A stretch of DNA of 64,000 bases from Locusta migratoria (taxonomy: Eukaryota > Arthropoda > Insecta > Orthoptera > Acrididae), in contig CM048750.1 in the NCBI GenBank assembly GCA_026315105.1, positions 108,469,297-108,533,296 on the forward strand, in the 5' to 3' direction. The notes under the pieces were generated by a model that saw only the letters and a program-made list of their open reading frames with translations, did not search any database and was not told the DNA's origin. Below, piece by piece: positions 44,387 through 56,415 of this stretch. Position numbers and translations under genes: made by a program. Each line of letters begins with the position of its first letter. Position 1 is the first letter of the stretch.

Positions 44387-44643
44387 CTGAGCGAGGTGGC
44401 GCAGTGGTAACACACTGGACTCGCATTCAGAAGGATGGTAGTTCAAATCCACCTCCGGCCATCCAGATTTAGGTTTTCCGTGATTTCCCTAAATCACTCC
44501 AGGCAAATGCCGGTATGGTTCCTTTGAAAGGGCACAACTGATTTCCTTCCACATCCTTACCCAAAACCTTCCGAGCATAAGCTCCGTCTCTAATGACCAC
44601 GCTGTCGACGGGACGTTAAACTCCAAGTTTCCTATCTTCATTT
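44387..44643 (+). mobile_element. SINE-C, full-length
   Basis: tRNA-like head (GAGCGAGGTGGCGCAGTGG; B-box GTAGTTCAAATCCACCTCC near 44450), then CCAGATTTAGGTTTTCCGTG, CTCTAATGACCACGCTGTCG and GACGGGACGTTAAA. A 13-bp duplication with one mismatch (CCTTCGTCCAAAA / CCTTCGTCGAAAA) lies at 44374-44386 and 44644-44656. It is in the same family as 5367-5613. Confidence 0.9.
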
Positions 44644-44656
44644 CCTTCGTCGAAAA

Positions 44657-44854
44657 AAATGTTCACGTGATTGTAGAGCTTATGGGACTTAACTACGGGT
44701 TCATCAGTCCCTAAACATACAAACTACTTATGAACTAGCTTATACTAAAGACTGCACAAACATGTATGCCCGATGGGGGTTCCGAACCCCCGATCGCAGC
44801 GACCGTGCAGACCGTGACTGGCACGCCGCTGACCGCTCGGCCACCGCGGCCGGC
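44657..44854 (-). mobile_element. SINE-A inserted at the SINE-C target copy
   Basis: Minus-strand head GCCGGCCGCGGTGGCCGAGC, B-box GGGGGTTCGGAACCCCC, and a diverged tail. CCTTCGTCGA lies on both sides (44644-44653 and 44857-44866) and is the same string that flanks SINE-C, giving three copies of the target. It is more diverged than the other SINE-A copies. Confidence 0.85.
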
Positions 44855-44866
44855 TGCCTTCGTCGA

Positions 44867-45594
44867 TAACAACTAGTTATGTTACAGTCAGAGTCACCTA
44901 AGAAAGCGGCCCAGTTTTCTGCCGTTCTGCGCATTCCCCCCTCCATTACCGCAATGACAGCCAATAGTGTTCGTTCTGTGACTCGCGAGTTACGCAATGT
45001 TTTTCCCTCAGGCGCATCTGTTTGGTGCTTCCCCTATCGCTCCGCCTCTAGGCGTGCGCAGAAGCGCCTTTTTGTATGACGCCAGCTATAGTGGCCGTAG
45101 CGTAGGCAGCGAAGTCGTGGACTGTGAAAAGAAAGATGTTTCTCGCTGCTGGTTCAAGGCTCTTCGGAATATTTTTTTTTCCTTTTGTGTTCTACATTTG
45201 CTAGAAGTATACAGCATAACATTCAATGCTAAGTAAATATAAGTGTGCATCCTCTGAGGAGTGAGTTTGTTGGATTCGTTTTATGTACAGAAAAGTTTGC
45301 ACCTTACTTAAACTAAAAGATGCACTTTATTGTTGACTTATTGCATTTCACACGTTCTTGACATTGTTCTACTGAATAGTAACAATGACTGTGGAAGAAT
45401 GACATTTACGTTTTCTTAAAAATTGAGACTGTTGCCATAATGTTTGCCTCGTGTGCAGACCTGTTCTATTTTATATCGCACAGTTTGTGATGAAACTTTC
45501 ATAATTCGCTCCACTTATTGACATAATATGCAACTTTTATATGAGTCTTTTATTCATAGATTTTTTTTTTTTTTTTGTTACTTATATAGGGCTA
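44867..45594. other. No gene recognised
   Basis: Bases 44990-45110 are somewhat GC-rich with overlapping short ORFs on both strands. A poly(T) run lies near 45560. Nothing was identified. Confidence 0.5.
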
Positions 45595-47372
45595 CTAGCT
45601 TAAACCCGCGGCTCCGCTCGCGTGTTGCTTGATTATGATAGATAAGCTATCTTTCAATAGTATGCTTATTGTGCTATGAAACTGGTGTTGAAGGATGAAA
45701 TGAAATACAATACCTTCTTTAGAAACAAACATTTTTAATCAACATTCAAATAAAAAATAAAATTATGTGAAGCTCTTAATGATTTACAATTAATAATACA
45801 TACATTATTCCTTATAACCTGTGTTGCAATATCTCAACACGTATGGTGAGAGTAGTGTACAAATTCATTTTAATTTCATTTTAGGGTATTCTGGTGAAGT
45901 GCGTTATTCGAAATATTGTTTGCAGCGGAAATATAGAGAATTTTTGGGTTGTCCACCCTTGAACAAGCGACGTATAATTGACCATGTAAAAAACATGAGG
46001 GCTGAAATATTAAAAGTAGATGTACTGTTGTAATATGTCTAAAGTAACACGGTGCATATTTATCTATGAAGTTTAAATAACAATTAAATTAATGTAATTA
46101 ATTTCACTCATTTTTGAGGAAAAGTCGTTGATAAAGCGTAACTGAAAAATATTCCTGTCAGGTTGCAGACGTCTATGCACTTACCGTTTATCAGGAAAGT
46201 AAGTAGTGTAGATCAAATCACACGTAAAAATGCGCTCGTGTCGAAGACCCCAATCACGAAATCAATAATAATGATTGTAATAATATCACAGATCCATCAC
46301 TTGTTGTAATGCGCGAAACGTCAAATCGATTTTATTTAAAGAGACGTATTTAAAGAATATTCTTTTTTACTGCTATATTTATTTATTCTTACATTTCCTT
46401 ATTCGTATCCTTAACCTGACAGAGAAAGAGCTGAAGACATTGCAGCACGCATAGACGAAAGACGTTTCACTGTATGAAACCTCTTTGCTATAGAGTCACA
46501 AACGTCATCAGTGGATTTCAATCTGAATTTTTTTATAATTTGACGACTTTCAACCACCATATCTTCCAACCCTTTATAGCTAACGGCATGGAACTGCTAT
46601 GGTGTACAACGGGAGACTTCGGACAACAATTACACACGGACCATTCGTTTGCGTTCTGTAGGTTTCGCTGCAGAGAGAAATATTAACACACACACTCTCT
46701 CTCACGCACACACACACACATAGAATTCTATATTCACCGATAACTTTCCATCCCAATATGCTCCATCCTTTTATCATTATCAACCCTCAAGCAAAAATGC
46801 AACCACTAAAACCATTTTCAAAGAGTAAATATAATTTTCAAAGAGTAATTATTGTCTCGCATTTCGCGTTATATTCTTCAAATTACTAAATACCTATCAG
46901 AGCGCTATAAAACTGTGCATAAAACCTTCCTCAAGTATAAATTAGTAACTGTACAAATAGTTAAGTCTCAGTGTCTTGTCGTTCAAAATGTTCAAATGTT
47001 TGTACAGCCTATGGGACTTAACTACGGGGTCATTAGTCCCTAAACTTACAAACTACTTATGAACTACTTACGAACTAGGACGGCACAAATATCCATGCCC
47101 GAGGGGGGATTCGAACCCCCGACCGTAGTGGCCGTGCAGACCATGCCTGAAGCGCCTCAGTCCCCTCGGCCTCCGCGGCCGGCTCCTGTCGTTCAGACAT
47201 AATAAGCGTACACCGAATAGACATTCATAAAGCTATCCGATCGCCATAAAACCGTGCCTAAAGCCTTTCCCGGGTAGACATTAGTAACTGTACAAATTTG
47301 TATCTCTTTATGTCTTGTGGTTCAGACGTGATAAACGTACACCGAACAGATATTCACATTTATAGATATAGA
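45595..47372 (-). mobile_element. Helitron-like element, family A, reverse
   Basis: On the minus strand it starts A|TCTATATCTATAAATG (47372) and ends GGTTTAAGCTAG|T (45595), preceded by a CGCGAGCGGAGCCGCG hairpin. The ends match 22580-24080, including the two CTGTTCGGTGTACG repeats near the 5' end. The middle (about 45660-46370) is sequence absent from the other copy, with a 70-codon ORF I do not recognise. A SINE-A is nested at 46986-47183. Confidence 0.8.
46986..47183 (-). mobile_element. SINE-A nested in Helitron-like element
   Basis: Minus-strand head GCCGGCCGCGGAGGCCGAGG, B-box GGGGGTTCGAATCCCCC, and the standard tail. A 12-bp target duplication with one mismatch (TCTTGTCGTTCA / TCCTGTCGTTCA) lies at 46974-46985 and 47184-47195. 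Confidence 0.93.
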
Positions 47373-48144
47373 TTTCACAGATCATAACGAACATAAGCAC
47401 AAGCGCGGTAATGATCAATCAATGAAGCACGAATTTCGCTCTTGATTTCGTGGATTCCAGAACCTGAAGCCATCGACAAATGTCGCTGGAGCGCGCTGCC
47501 GTCGCGTGTAGGAACACGTCTCGTATCACAACTCGCGCCGTCTCCAAGCGTTCCGAAGCACGTTGGTCTCGGCACGTTGAGACACATGTTCCATGTGCCG
47601 ACAGCTTTACGTGTGAGAAAGTAGAAAGAGAAGACAATAATTGGGAAGCGGCTCCGGCAGATCAGTATCGCCGTATCCATTTCCCTTTTTAATCACACCA
47701 CCACTTGACGGTGACGTAGATAATGCCGTCGAAACAGTTACATTTGCCTCAGCTGACACTTAACACAGCCGGAGACGCGGGCGTTAATATCGGTGTATTG
47801 TTGGGCTGCGGTGTCGGCAGTTCCGCGGCGGCCGGCGCTCCGTTGCCAGGTCGGTCGTTAGCGACGGGCCGTCAGCAAAAAGCGCGCTGCCCGTGCTCGC
47901 CTCGGACGTCACCTCGTCCCCAGATATCGGCTCTGCGCGCCGCGGCCGCCGGATCGCAGAAATATGATTTACGACTCGTGCCTCAGGTTCGCTCCCTCTG
48001 GAGGCTCAGGGAGCTTTAAAAATTCAGAGGCCTCGTGTAAAGGTGAGACGGTGCTGCGTAGGCGGGTCGGGGCTCCGGATCTCATGTGAAATGTGAACCG
48101 AAGGCGTTAACGTAGACGACGCGTCTCAGGTCTACATCTACAGA
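47373..48144. other. GC-rich island, no gene supported
   Basis: Bases 47640-48110 are GC- and CpG-rich. ORFs overlap on both strands between 47375 and 48019 (up to 101 codons), and none resembles a known protein. It could be a CpG-rich regulatory or exonic segment, but evidence is lacking. Confidence 0.4.
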
Positions 48145-50200
48145 CTAGAGCAGTTTGATAAGTCCGGTAAAAATAGAATAAAACCTTGTTTTAAACCTTT
48201 AGCGGCAGCGCTGGAACAAATATGCTACCACTTTCCTTAAATAAAGGGTTAGAGAAATATGTGCCACTAAAGACGATTAAGTATTGAAAAGATCCACCGT
48301 GGTATAATAATATGTTAGAAAGCTGCTGAGAAAGCAAAGGCTGTTGCAACCTCGATTCAAAAAATAACACGCAAATGATGACAGGCAAAAGTTAGTAGAG
48401 ATTCGTGCGTCTATAAAAAGATCGATGCGCGAAGCATACAATAATTATCACAGCCATACCTTATCAAAAGATCTTTCCGAGAACCCGAAAAAATTCTGGT
48501 CCTATGTAAAATCGATAAGCGGGTCAAAGCCCACTGTCCAGTCACTCGTTGATCATTCCGGGGCAGTAATAGAAGAAAGCAAACGGAAAGCTGAAGTTCT
48601 AAATTTAACCTTTAAGAAATCTTTCACGCAGGAGGATCGCACAAATGTACCATCATTTGATCAACATACTAATTCCGAAATGGGGGACATAGTCATAGGT
48701 ATATCCGGAGTAGAGAGGCAGCTGAGGGAGCTAAATACGAAAATGTCTGCTGGCCCGGATGGAATACCAGTTCGGTTTTCCAAAGACTATTCAGCAGCAT
48801 TGGCCCCCTACTTAGCTTGCATTTATCGCGAATCTTTAATTCAGCGCAAAGTTCCTAGTCATTGGAAAAAATCGCAGGTTACTACCGTTGATAAAAAAGG
48901 AAAGAGAGAACTGACGCACACAATTACAGGCCAATACCGTTGACATCAGTTTCATGTAGAATTTTAGAGCATATTCTCAGTTCGAATGTAGTAAATTTCC
49001 TTGAAACGGAAAAGCTTCTTTCTATGAATCAGCACGGGTTTAGGAAACATCGTTCATGTGAAACTCAGCTTGCCCTTTTCTCACATGACATCTTGCGAGC
49101 CATGGATGAAGGACAACAGGCGGATTATGTTTTCCTTGACTTCAAAAAGGCGTTTGACGCGGTGCCACACTGCAGACTGCTAACGAAAGTACGAACTTAT
49201 GGAATAGGTTCACAGATTTGTGACTGGCTGGAAGACTTCCTAAGTAATAGAACGCAGTACTTAGTTCTCGAAGGCGAGTGTTCATCAGAGACGAGTGTAT
49301 CGTCAGGCGTGCTCCAGGGGAGTGTGATAGGGCCGCTATTATTTTCTATCTATATAAATGATCTGATGGACAGAGTATGTTGTAATTTGCGGCTATTTGC
49401 TGATGATGCTGTGGTGTATGGGAGGGTGTCGTCTTTAACTGACTGTTATAGCATACAGGATGACTTAGACAAAATTTTTAGATGGTGCGAAAAATGGCAA
49501 CTAGCTCTCAATGTAGAAAAATGTAAGGTGATACACATGAGTAGGAAAGACAATCCTACAATGTTCGAATACAGCATTAGTAGTGAGCTTCTTGATGCTG
49601 TTACGTCATTCAAATATCTAGGCGTAACATTGCAGAGCGATATGAAATGGAACGAACTTGTAAGGACAGTTGTGAGTGAGGCGGACAGCCTACTTCGGTT
49701 TATTGGGAGAATTTTGGAAGATGTACTTCACCTGTAAAGGAGACCGCGTATAAAACGCTTGTACGACCACGTCTTGAGTATTGCTCAAGTGTTTGGGACC
49801 CGTAGCAGAACAGTTTAAAGGAAGACATAGAGGCAGTTCAGAGGTGAGCAGCTAGATTAGTTACTGGTAGGTTCGACCAATGCGCGAACGTCACGGAAAT
49901 GCTCCGGAAACTCAATTGGGGATCGCTGGAGGGAAGACGACGTTATTTTCGTGATTTTCTGTTGAGTAAATTTAGAGGGCTGGAATTTGAAGCTGAGTGT
50001 AGAACGATCTTTCTGCCGCCTACGTACATTTCGCGTGAATATCACAGAGACAAGATAAGGGAAATTACGGCTGGTATGGAGGCAAATAGGCATTCTTTTT
50101 TTCCTCCTATTTGGGAGTGGAATAGGAAAGGAAATGCCAGTAGTGGTACAGTGTACCCTCCGCCACGCACCTGACGGTGAATTGCGGAGTATGTATGTAG
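48145..50200 (+). pseudogene. CR1/L2-like LINE, 5'-truncated, dead
   Basis: Coding remains follow the order of a CR1-type ORF2. A pre-RT region (REAYNNYHSHTLSKDLSEN, 48425 on; KKFWSYVKSISG) leads to MSAGPDGIP and SHWKKSQV. A frameshift near 48915 precedes the NYRPIPL motif. An ORF at 48940-49737 then carries NQHGFRKHRSCETQL, VFLDFKKAFDAVPH (first catalytic Asp), SGVLQGSVIGPLLFSIYIND and LFADDAVVY (catalytic DD), followed by FKYLGVTL. Further shifts and stops break the C-terminal part (TLVRPRLEYCSSVWDP; MLRKLNWGSLEGRRR), which ends near 50174. The 3' end is TGTAGATGTAAATG, like the short 3' repeats of CR1-type LINEs. No endonuclease remains, so it was 5'-truncated. Confidence 0.88.
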
Positions 50201-51329
50201 ATGTAAATGCTCACCGTTGTCCCAATAATGGAGTTGCCGTATTTCCGCCTTAGCTATTCCTCAATTAAGCCTAAACAAATGCCAGTGAAAGTTCTGAGTT
50301 TCAAGTGCAGGGCTGTGTCCACCCAAAAAAATGATTTCTTAGGGAGCGCATCACTGTTGGCAGATATGCATCGCGCTGCCTGTCACGTAAGTAGATTTGA
50401 ATTGTTTTGTGTTACTTCTAGTTTTCCAGGCAAATGGATTTGTGGCAGTTTCTAGGAAATATGTATTGTATAAATTTATTCTACATATTATAATGCTCAA
50501 AAACTTAAATTTATTTCGTAAACAGAAGTTTAACTCTCGATAAATTGTCATCCAGTTTCTCCTGATTAGCCAAGCTGCATTTTCCGTCAAGCTCATTTCT
50601 AACCCTTTTTAAGCCTTACTCAATGCGAAAATGAGTGTTATTCTACTATATAATCAAAACTTCAGGTCTGTTAGACGTGGTATGGGTCTAACAGATGAGA
50701 AAATAGACTTCTTTCGAGTAATGAGAATGTTATTGATTTTTGTCTAGACTCCTCATCAGATCATGGACAGAATACTGTTATTCAAATGTAAATCCTAGTT
50801 CTGATACCGAACAAAATTTCAGACGCAATGAATCTGATAATGAAGGCGGTACCACTCTGTGGAGTAAAACGCCATACAAAAAGCTCTCCAAAACACTGAA
50901 AAAGCATATCAAGAACGTTTTCCTGGCTCAAAAGGAAACGCAAGGGGCGTAAGGTCAGAGACACAAGCTCTGTCATTTATGATAGGTGATTTGATCGATG
51001 AGGTAATTATGTGTACTAAGTTCCACATAACACAGAAAAAAAGCTGACACTAATTACTCGAGAGACAGGAATTACAGGGAAATAACGAAACAGGATATGA
51101 TAGTACTGCTGGGCCTATTATACATAATTATTGTCCACTTTTGGAATACACTAATTCAGATATAAACCAATGTGATATTCCAACATCCAAATTAAACTAA
51201 TTTTGCCATTACTATCATTTAGTAGCTATATAATAGCTTTGCAACACGGAATACACAGTGGTATTAAGTCTGTACCGCGCTACTGCTGAAGTCAAAATTA
51301 TTGCCGCTGTTGTCCGAGGGTTAATTGCG
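50201..51329. other. No gene recognised
   Basis: A 70-codon plus ORF (50740-50952) with NEGGTTLWSKTPYKK weakly recalls the N-terminal region of piggyBac-type or domesticated transposases, but this is too weak to call. The rest is AT-rich. Confidence 0.4.
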
Positions 51330-52690
51330 AAAACACTCTTTTATTTCTCGACTTAGTCTTCTTGCAAGCGAGTTCTGGTCTTAACTTTGTCAGCTGTTTT
51401 TCGAAGGTGGCTTTTAAAAGTGAGAGAACGATCCAGTATTACTCCCAGATATTTTGGGTGGTTATTATGTTTGAGCTTCAAACCGTCGAAACGTTAAGTT
51501 TCTGGTTGGCTAGTTTGTTATTCAAATGGAAACAGGATACCTCTGTTTTGTTTGGATTTGGCTTTAACTTCCAGGTTCTGAAATTTTCTTGGAGGGTGGT
51601 AAGATCATTCGTGAGTGTTGCTTATGTGGTGGATAGGTCAATATGCTAGGTTGCTAAAGCAATGTCATCGACGTATGTGAACTTCTTGGGCTGTCGTGCA
51701 GGGATGTCAGCAATATATGCCGGGTGATAAAAAAGTCAGTATAAATTTGAAAACTTAGTAAAGCACGGAATAATGTAGATAGGTAAAAATTTACACATAT
51801 GCTTCGAATGACCAAAAAAAAAAAAAAAAAAAAAAAAAATAAATAAATAAATAAATAAAAAAAAAAATTCAAGAAATGTCCGACAGATGGCGCTTCATCC
51901 GATCAGAAAAGCATTGATTAGCATAACAAATTAAGACAAAGCAAAGATGATGCTCTTCACAGGAAATGCTCAATATGTTCACCATCATTGCTCAAAAATA
52001 GCTGTAGTCAAGGAATAATGTTGTGAACACTGTAAAGCATGTCCGGAGTTATAGCAACGCATTAGCGTCGGATGTTGTCTTTCAGCATCCCTAGAGATGT
52101 CAGTCGATCACGATACACTTGCGACTTCAGGTAACCCCAAAGCCAATAATCGCACGGACTGAGGTTTGGGGTCCTGGGAGGCCAAGCATGACGAAAGTGG
52201 CTGTTGAGCACACGATCATCACCAGACGACAGATTTTTTGATCACCCAATACAGTGAACAAGAGAGGAGCAAGAAAGGACCCCTGGGGGAGGCCACCATT
52301 AAGCTGCCTAAAATCCCTTTCCTTATGACCCAGGTAAACTTTGAGTAGCCTATTATTGAGGGTGAAATTCAAAAAGTGCGGGAAAAGGGGGCACCAGTTG
52401 TTATTGTAAAATTTAAGTAACAGTTCTTTTCTCCAGAATGTTTCATAAGCACCGGAGAGGTCCATAAAGGCTGTGATTTCTTTTTCATTTCATAAACTTT
52501 CTCAATGAGCAATGTCAAAGCCAGGACCTGGTCACAGCAATTTCGACCTGGCCTAAAACCAGCTTGTTCGATGGGGATGCTGGCATCGACAATATGTGAT
52601 ATCCCGTTATAGATTAACCTCTCCAGCAGCTTATAGAAGACACTTAGTAGGGCTGTGGGGCGATAGCTCTCATCTTGCACGGGCCTTTAA
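51330..52690 (-). pseudogene. Jockey-like LINE reverse transcriptase, split
   Basis: The minus strand from about 52680 reads SYRPTALLSVFYKLLERLIY, then IPIEQAGFRPGRNCCDQVLA. A damaged first catalytic segment (IDLS/MDLSGAYETFWRKELLL near 52465) follows, then LNGGLPQGSFLAPLLFTV. It is interrupted at 52249 by the DNA element ending there and resumes at 51717 with IADIPARQPKKFTYVDDIAL (YVDD in place of FADD). It continues WKLKPNPNKTEVSCFHLNNK and HPKYLGVILDRSLTFKSH to about 51360. Several frameshifts make it dead. The N-terminal and endonuclease parts are absent. Confidence 0.85.
51718..52249 (-). mobile_element. Tc1/mariner-type element nested in LINE
   Basis: TA dinucleotides flank it (51716-51717 and 52250-52251). 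The inverted ends share GGGTGAT(C/A)AAAAA(G/A)TC. On the minus strand the coding remnant reads HAWPPRTPNLSPCDYWLWGY, then LKSQVYRDRLTSLGMLKDNI, the region holding the third catalytic Asp in mariner-like transposases. Frames are broken, and the N-terminal DNA-binding part is missing. A long poly(A)/(AAAT)n tract lies at about 51814-51872. At 532 bp it is an internal deletion derivative. Confidence 0.85.
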
Positions 52691-52729
52691 ACTGGCTACT
52701 ATTTTTGATCACACTTTCCAGTGTGAAGG

Positions 52730-52900
52730 TATGGGACTCCATTATCTTGGCCATCAGTCCCTAGTCTTACTTAAACTGACATGCTAATGACAGCAAATAC
52801 ACTCATTCCCAAAGGAGGACTCGAACATTCGAAGGCGAGAAGATGCTTACACCGCAGCTAGGCGCTTTGGAAAGCTCGGCCACTCCTTCGCGGCTACCGC
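52730..52900 (-). mobile_element. SINE-B, diverged
   Basis: Minus-strand tRNA-like head (GAAGGAGTGGCCGAGCTTTC, B-box GAATGTTCGAGTCCTCC near 52810), then TTTAAGTAAGACTAGGGACT and GATGGCC...GGAGTCCC. The end near 52730 is indistinct, and no duplication was seen. Confidence 0.75.
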
Positions 52901-52913
52901 AACTAAAATTGTA

Positions 52914-53220
52914 AAATTCTTGACTATCAGTCTCCAGATCGCTTTTATTTTCTAGAACACGACTGGTTTCGGGACAGCTATCCATCTTCAGATCAAATTT
53001 ATGAAGTTATAGAGTAACCTGTCCTGTGATGAACGAATGTTTGAGTAACGACTGTGAACATTCGTTCATCACAGGACAGGTTACTCTAAACTGAAGATGG
53101 ATAGCTGCCCCGAAACCGGTCGTGTTCTAGAAAATAAAAGCGATCTGGAGACTAATATTCGAGAATTTTATTCATATGACGATCGCAGAAACTCCCTCGA
53201 GACCCATAGGTCTTGCTTTG
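52914..53220. mobile_element. Fold-back retroelement with hammerhead-like pair
   Basis: A 12-bp duplication (ACTAAAATTGTA) flanks it at 52902-52913 and 53221-53232. Two arms (about 52914-53041 and 53057-53168) are inverted around a 15-base loop. They share GTAACCTGTCCTGTGATGAA inside and CTAGAACACGAC outside; the left arm has about 19 extra bases. Each arm carries an outward module: CTGAAGA, T, GG(A)/(T)CC-type stem, C-GAAAC, C(C/A)(G/A)GTC, then AAAATAAAAG. They are at 52991-52961 (minus) and 53091-53121 (plus). The long target duplication and A-rich ends fit retrotransposition rather than a cut-and-paste MITE. Confidence 0.75.
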
Positions 53221-53232
53221 ACTAAAATTGTA

Positions 53233-55070
53233 CTCAGTTTATCTTGCGTTACTCTATTATAGCCATTATTTCTGCATTGTGTAATCATTTCTAATGAATG
53301 TAATGTTGAATTACCAAGAGATAAAAGGGAAGGGCGTACTCAACAAACGTAAATGTGATAACAAAGAAAAAAGTTTTATGCACAGTTGTTTGGTCAGCCC
53401 ATTCCTAGAAGCGCATATTCTAAATACGTGCATTGGCAATGATTCTAAATACCTGCGTATTGTACAATATATCGTTGTAGGATATATATCATAAATGTAT
53501 ATGAGCACAAAATGAATACTATTTTGTTACTGATACATTAATCAATCACTCTGAAAGTCATCCGTTGAAATTTCATTGATTTAGAATCCCGTAAAGTCCA
53601 CACTTTTACTATAGACACTAATATTCTGCTGCAGAATAAGAAATCGTGTAGTATCAAATCAGACTTTTCTCTACAACTTTAAATTATTGGTCCAGATAAT
53701 CGTGTTTTCGATTCTCCTGAAAAAAAGTTTTCTCATTTCATCGATTCCATTAACAGATTTGTACAGTTCAGAAGAGTAATTCTGAAAACTGTGACATCTG
53801 TCTAAGAGCAAATATATCTTTTGTGAAGACTCATTGTCATAATTCGGTACATAATGTAATTTGACTCCTTAGCTATTTTTTTCCATTTTGATAGAACATG
53901 GAACCTAATTAGTAGTGCTGAAAATTCGAAATAATGTACAAAACTAGTACTGAAAACGAATCGAGAATACTGTGTCGCAATTACAGTATTTAAAAGAATA
54001 CATTTTCTCAGTTACTGGTAGTTAAACTTGCTGTGGTTAATTTGATTGTGCAACCAACATTTACCAAAATAACCGGTATACTAAAGTATTTTCTGCGTTG
54101 AAAATGCTGCTGAGGGTTTCATTGACCGTCGTCGAGGCTCGAGCAATAGCGTCAATCTGCACTGTGTTCCGGCTGCCCGTTGAACATTAAACATTGATAT
54201 TTGTAGTACGGGACGTGTGGTGTTTGCGTTTTTGCCGCTTCAGAGTTTATTACGGCTGACGTAACGGATACAGAACAAATATTACACGAACGAGAGCATT
54301 CCACGTACAAAAATTTTAATGCCGAGATGGAATATGAAGCGGAATGTGGATCCCTCAGCAGTGTATTCTGTCGAGTAACTAGTTGCACGGAGGGAGACAG
54401 CGACAGAACGTGTAGCGCATTTGGTGTAGAAACACGGAACAGCGACGTGGCAACGGGGTAAAATTTCTCCCTTCAGACTGACGCATAACGGACGCATGGT
54501 ACCTCTGTAAATTCATTAGTCACCATAACAGCACTGTTATTCCCTTGAACAGGGTGAATAAAAAATCGCAGTGCACACTTTTATTTCAAAACCTCTTCAT
54601 AAACTGGGGAATCTTAATTTTCCAGTAAGTATGGCTGAGGAGGTTTATCTTTAACGTATATACCGATATTGGGCACTATCGTCATGCCGGCCATCTTGAC
54701 TCTATCAAAGGTTCTTTTAAGTTTTTCGTTGATATACCAAATAACTTTAGCATTTCATGACAAATTCATCTCTGTAAACAGATTCAACTTAGTATTTACT
54801 GTTCCGAAGTTACAACTCATAATGTTTGGATGTACAGATTGGACTGTTCTCCAAAATAACAGACATTTAATATTCGTTGAACAACATGCTTTCCTTCCTA
54901 GACAACGCACATTTGAAATCACTGAGTTCGAACTTCGCATACACGCAGAGGGATTATCGCAGAAATGCTGCACGTGTGAGGTACCAGTGTAATCGGACCC
55001 TTCCTGATTGACCAAATCCTATATTTTTGAAAATGCCTGGAAACACTGCAACAATTGGCGGTCCCCTTAG
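53233..55070. other. No gene recognised
   Basis: Mostly AT-rich. A moderately GC-rich block at 54110-54450 has ORFs of 71-78 codons on the minus strand with no known relatives. CAGGGTGAATAAAAAATCG at 54550 looks like a DNA-transposon terminus without an identified partner. A 107-codon plus ORF (54669-54992) is unrecognised. Confidence 0.45.
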
Positions 55071-56053
55071 TCTTTATATATACTTAGCAGAGTATTCGTA
55101 TGTTCGTGTGTTTGTTTGTGTGTACGTGCTGCATACAAATCTACAATTTTCTTCTAATTATTATGAAAGTTTGCACACGTAAGTTTCAATTCACGATAAC
55201 AGTCGCCGAAAGTGTAAGTATCGTATAGAACACATTGTTCACGAGATATTACGTCATAGAAACTGAGATGCAAGAAAAACTGCTGTATTACCCAGCAGTG
55301 TTGCACATTTGCTCCGAAACCACTGGACATATTTCAACCAAATGTGGTACACATCTTCCTTACCGTGAGATACCAATTCTATAATGGTAAGAACCACATA
55401 CGACACATAGTTCAGCAGATATAAGGTCATAAGCAATAGGAGTTGCTAAAAACTGCCACATAATGTGATGAGACTTTATGGATACAGTATATGAGAACGA
55501 TATTTTTAGCGACTTGCAATAAACTTTAAACATAATTTCAAACATTTATTGAACCATTTCTCGTTAACAACCATAGCAAAATTATGAAACGAAAAATGTT
55601 TCTCGCTTACAACTTTTCCGCTGTTCATGGACTAAAAGTACGGCATTCGGTATGAGGTTACAACTTATAATTTCTATACTACAAATCGTAGCCGCAGGAA
55701 ATTTTACAGACACTATACACACATACAGTTGAATGTACCTTTTACATTGTATCACAGTACGACACGTAGTTCATTAGATAAGAGCACATATACAGTAACG
55801 TTCATGAAAAAGCGCCCCATCACGCATTAATCGATTACTTCTTTACTACTAACTGTATTCGCAAGAGATTTTACACACATACAGCAGTTATGCAAACGAA
55901 TACACCTGAAAAATTATACAGTTGTTAAACATAGAATCAATAAATATCTTTCTTTCTTTGTCTGCACTTATAATTTTGAACATTATCCAAGACAGCGTTA
56001 TTTCTTATATATTCTCCGATAAGTATAACATGATTTTAGAAAAATAGGAGATG

Positions 56054-56112
<59 letters not shown>

Positions 56113-56258
56113 GATAGGAGAAGTACTAACTCATGGCAGGAATAAATAAATAAATACCCATAATAATTTTGTACATTATCCAAGACAGCGTTATTTCTTA
56201 TATATTCTCCGATAAGTATAACATGATTTTAGAAAAATAGGAGATGGACAGAGAGAGA

Positions 56259-56323
<65 letters not shown>

Positions 56324-56394
56324 GATAGGAGAAGTACTAACTCATGGCAGGAATAAATAAATAAATACCCAGGGAACGCCGGGTTTTAAGCTAG
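55071..56394 (+). mobile_element. Helitron-like element, family B
   Basis: It starts TCTTTATATATACTTAGC (after G, not the preferred A) and ends CCCAGGGAACGCCGGGTTTT, AAGCTAG before T. The CCC(A)G/C(C)GGG hairpin sits a few bases upstream of CTAG, as Helitron 3' ends require. The interior is shared with 33179-35031 (reverse), 1126-1800 and 29920-30090. No helicase or Rep domain is present, so it is non-autonomous. Confidence 0.72.
55968..56370 (+). repeat. ~194-bp tandem duplication with (GA)n
   Basis: The unit CATTATCCAAGACAGCGTTA ... GGAGATGGACA, (GA)n, TGGGATAGGAGAAGTACTAA, CTCATGGCAGGAATAAATAA occurs twice (first landmark at 55981 and 56174). The (GA)n tract is about 50 bp in the first copy (56057-56108) and about 70 bp, with a TA interruption, in the second (56250-56319). 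The rest is nearly identical, so the duplication is recent. Confidence 0.9.
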
Positions 56395-56415
56395 TTCTGA
56401 CTAAAGATGCAGATT

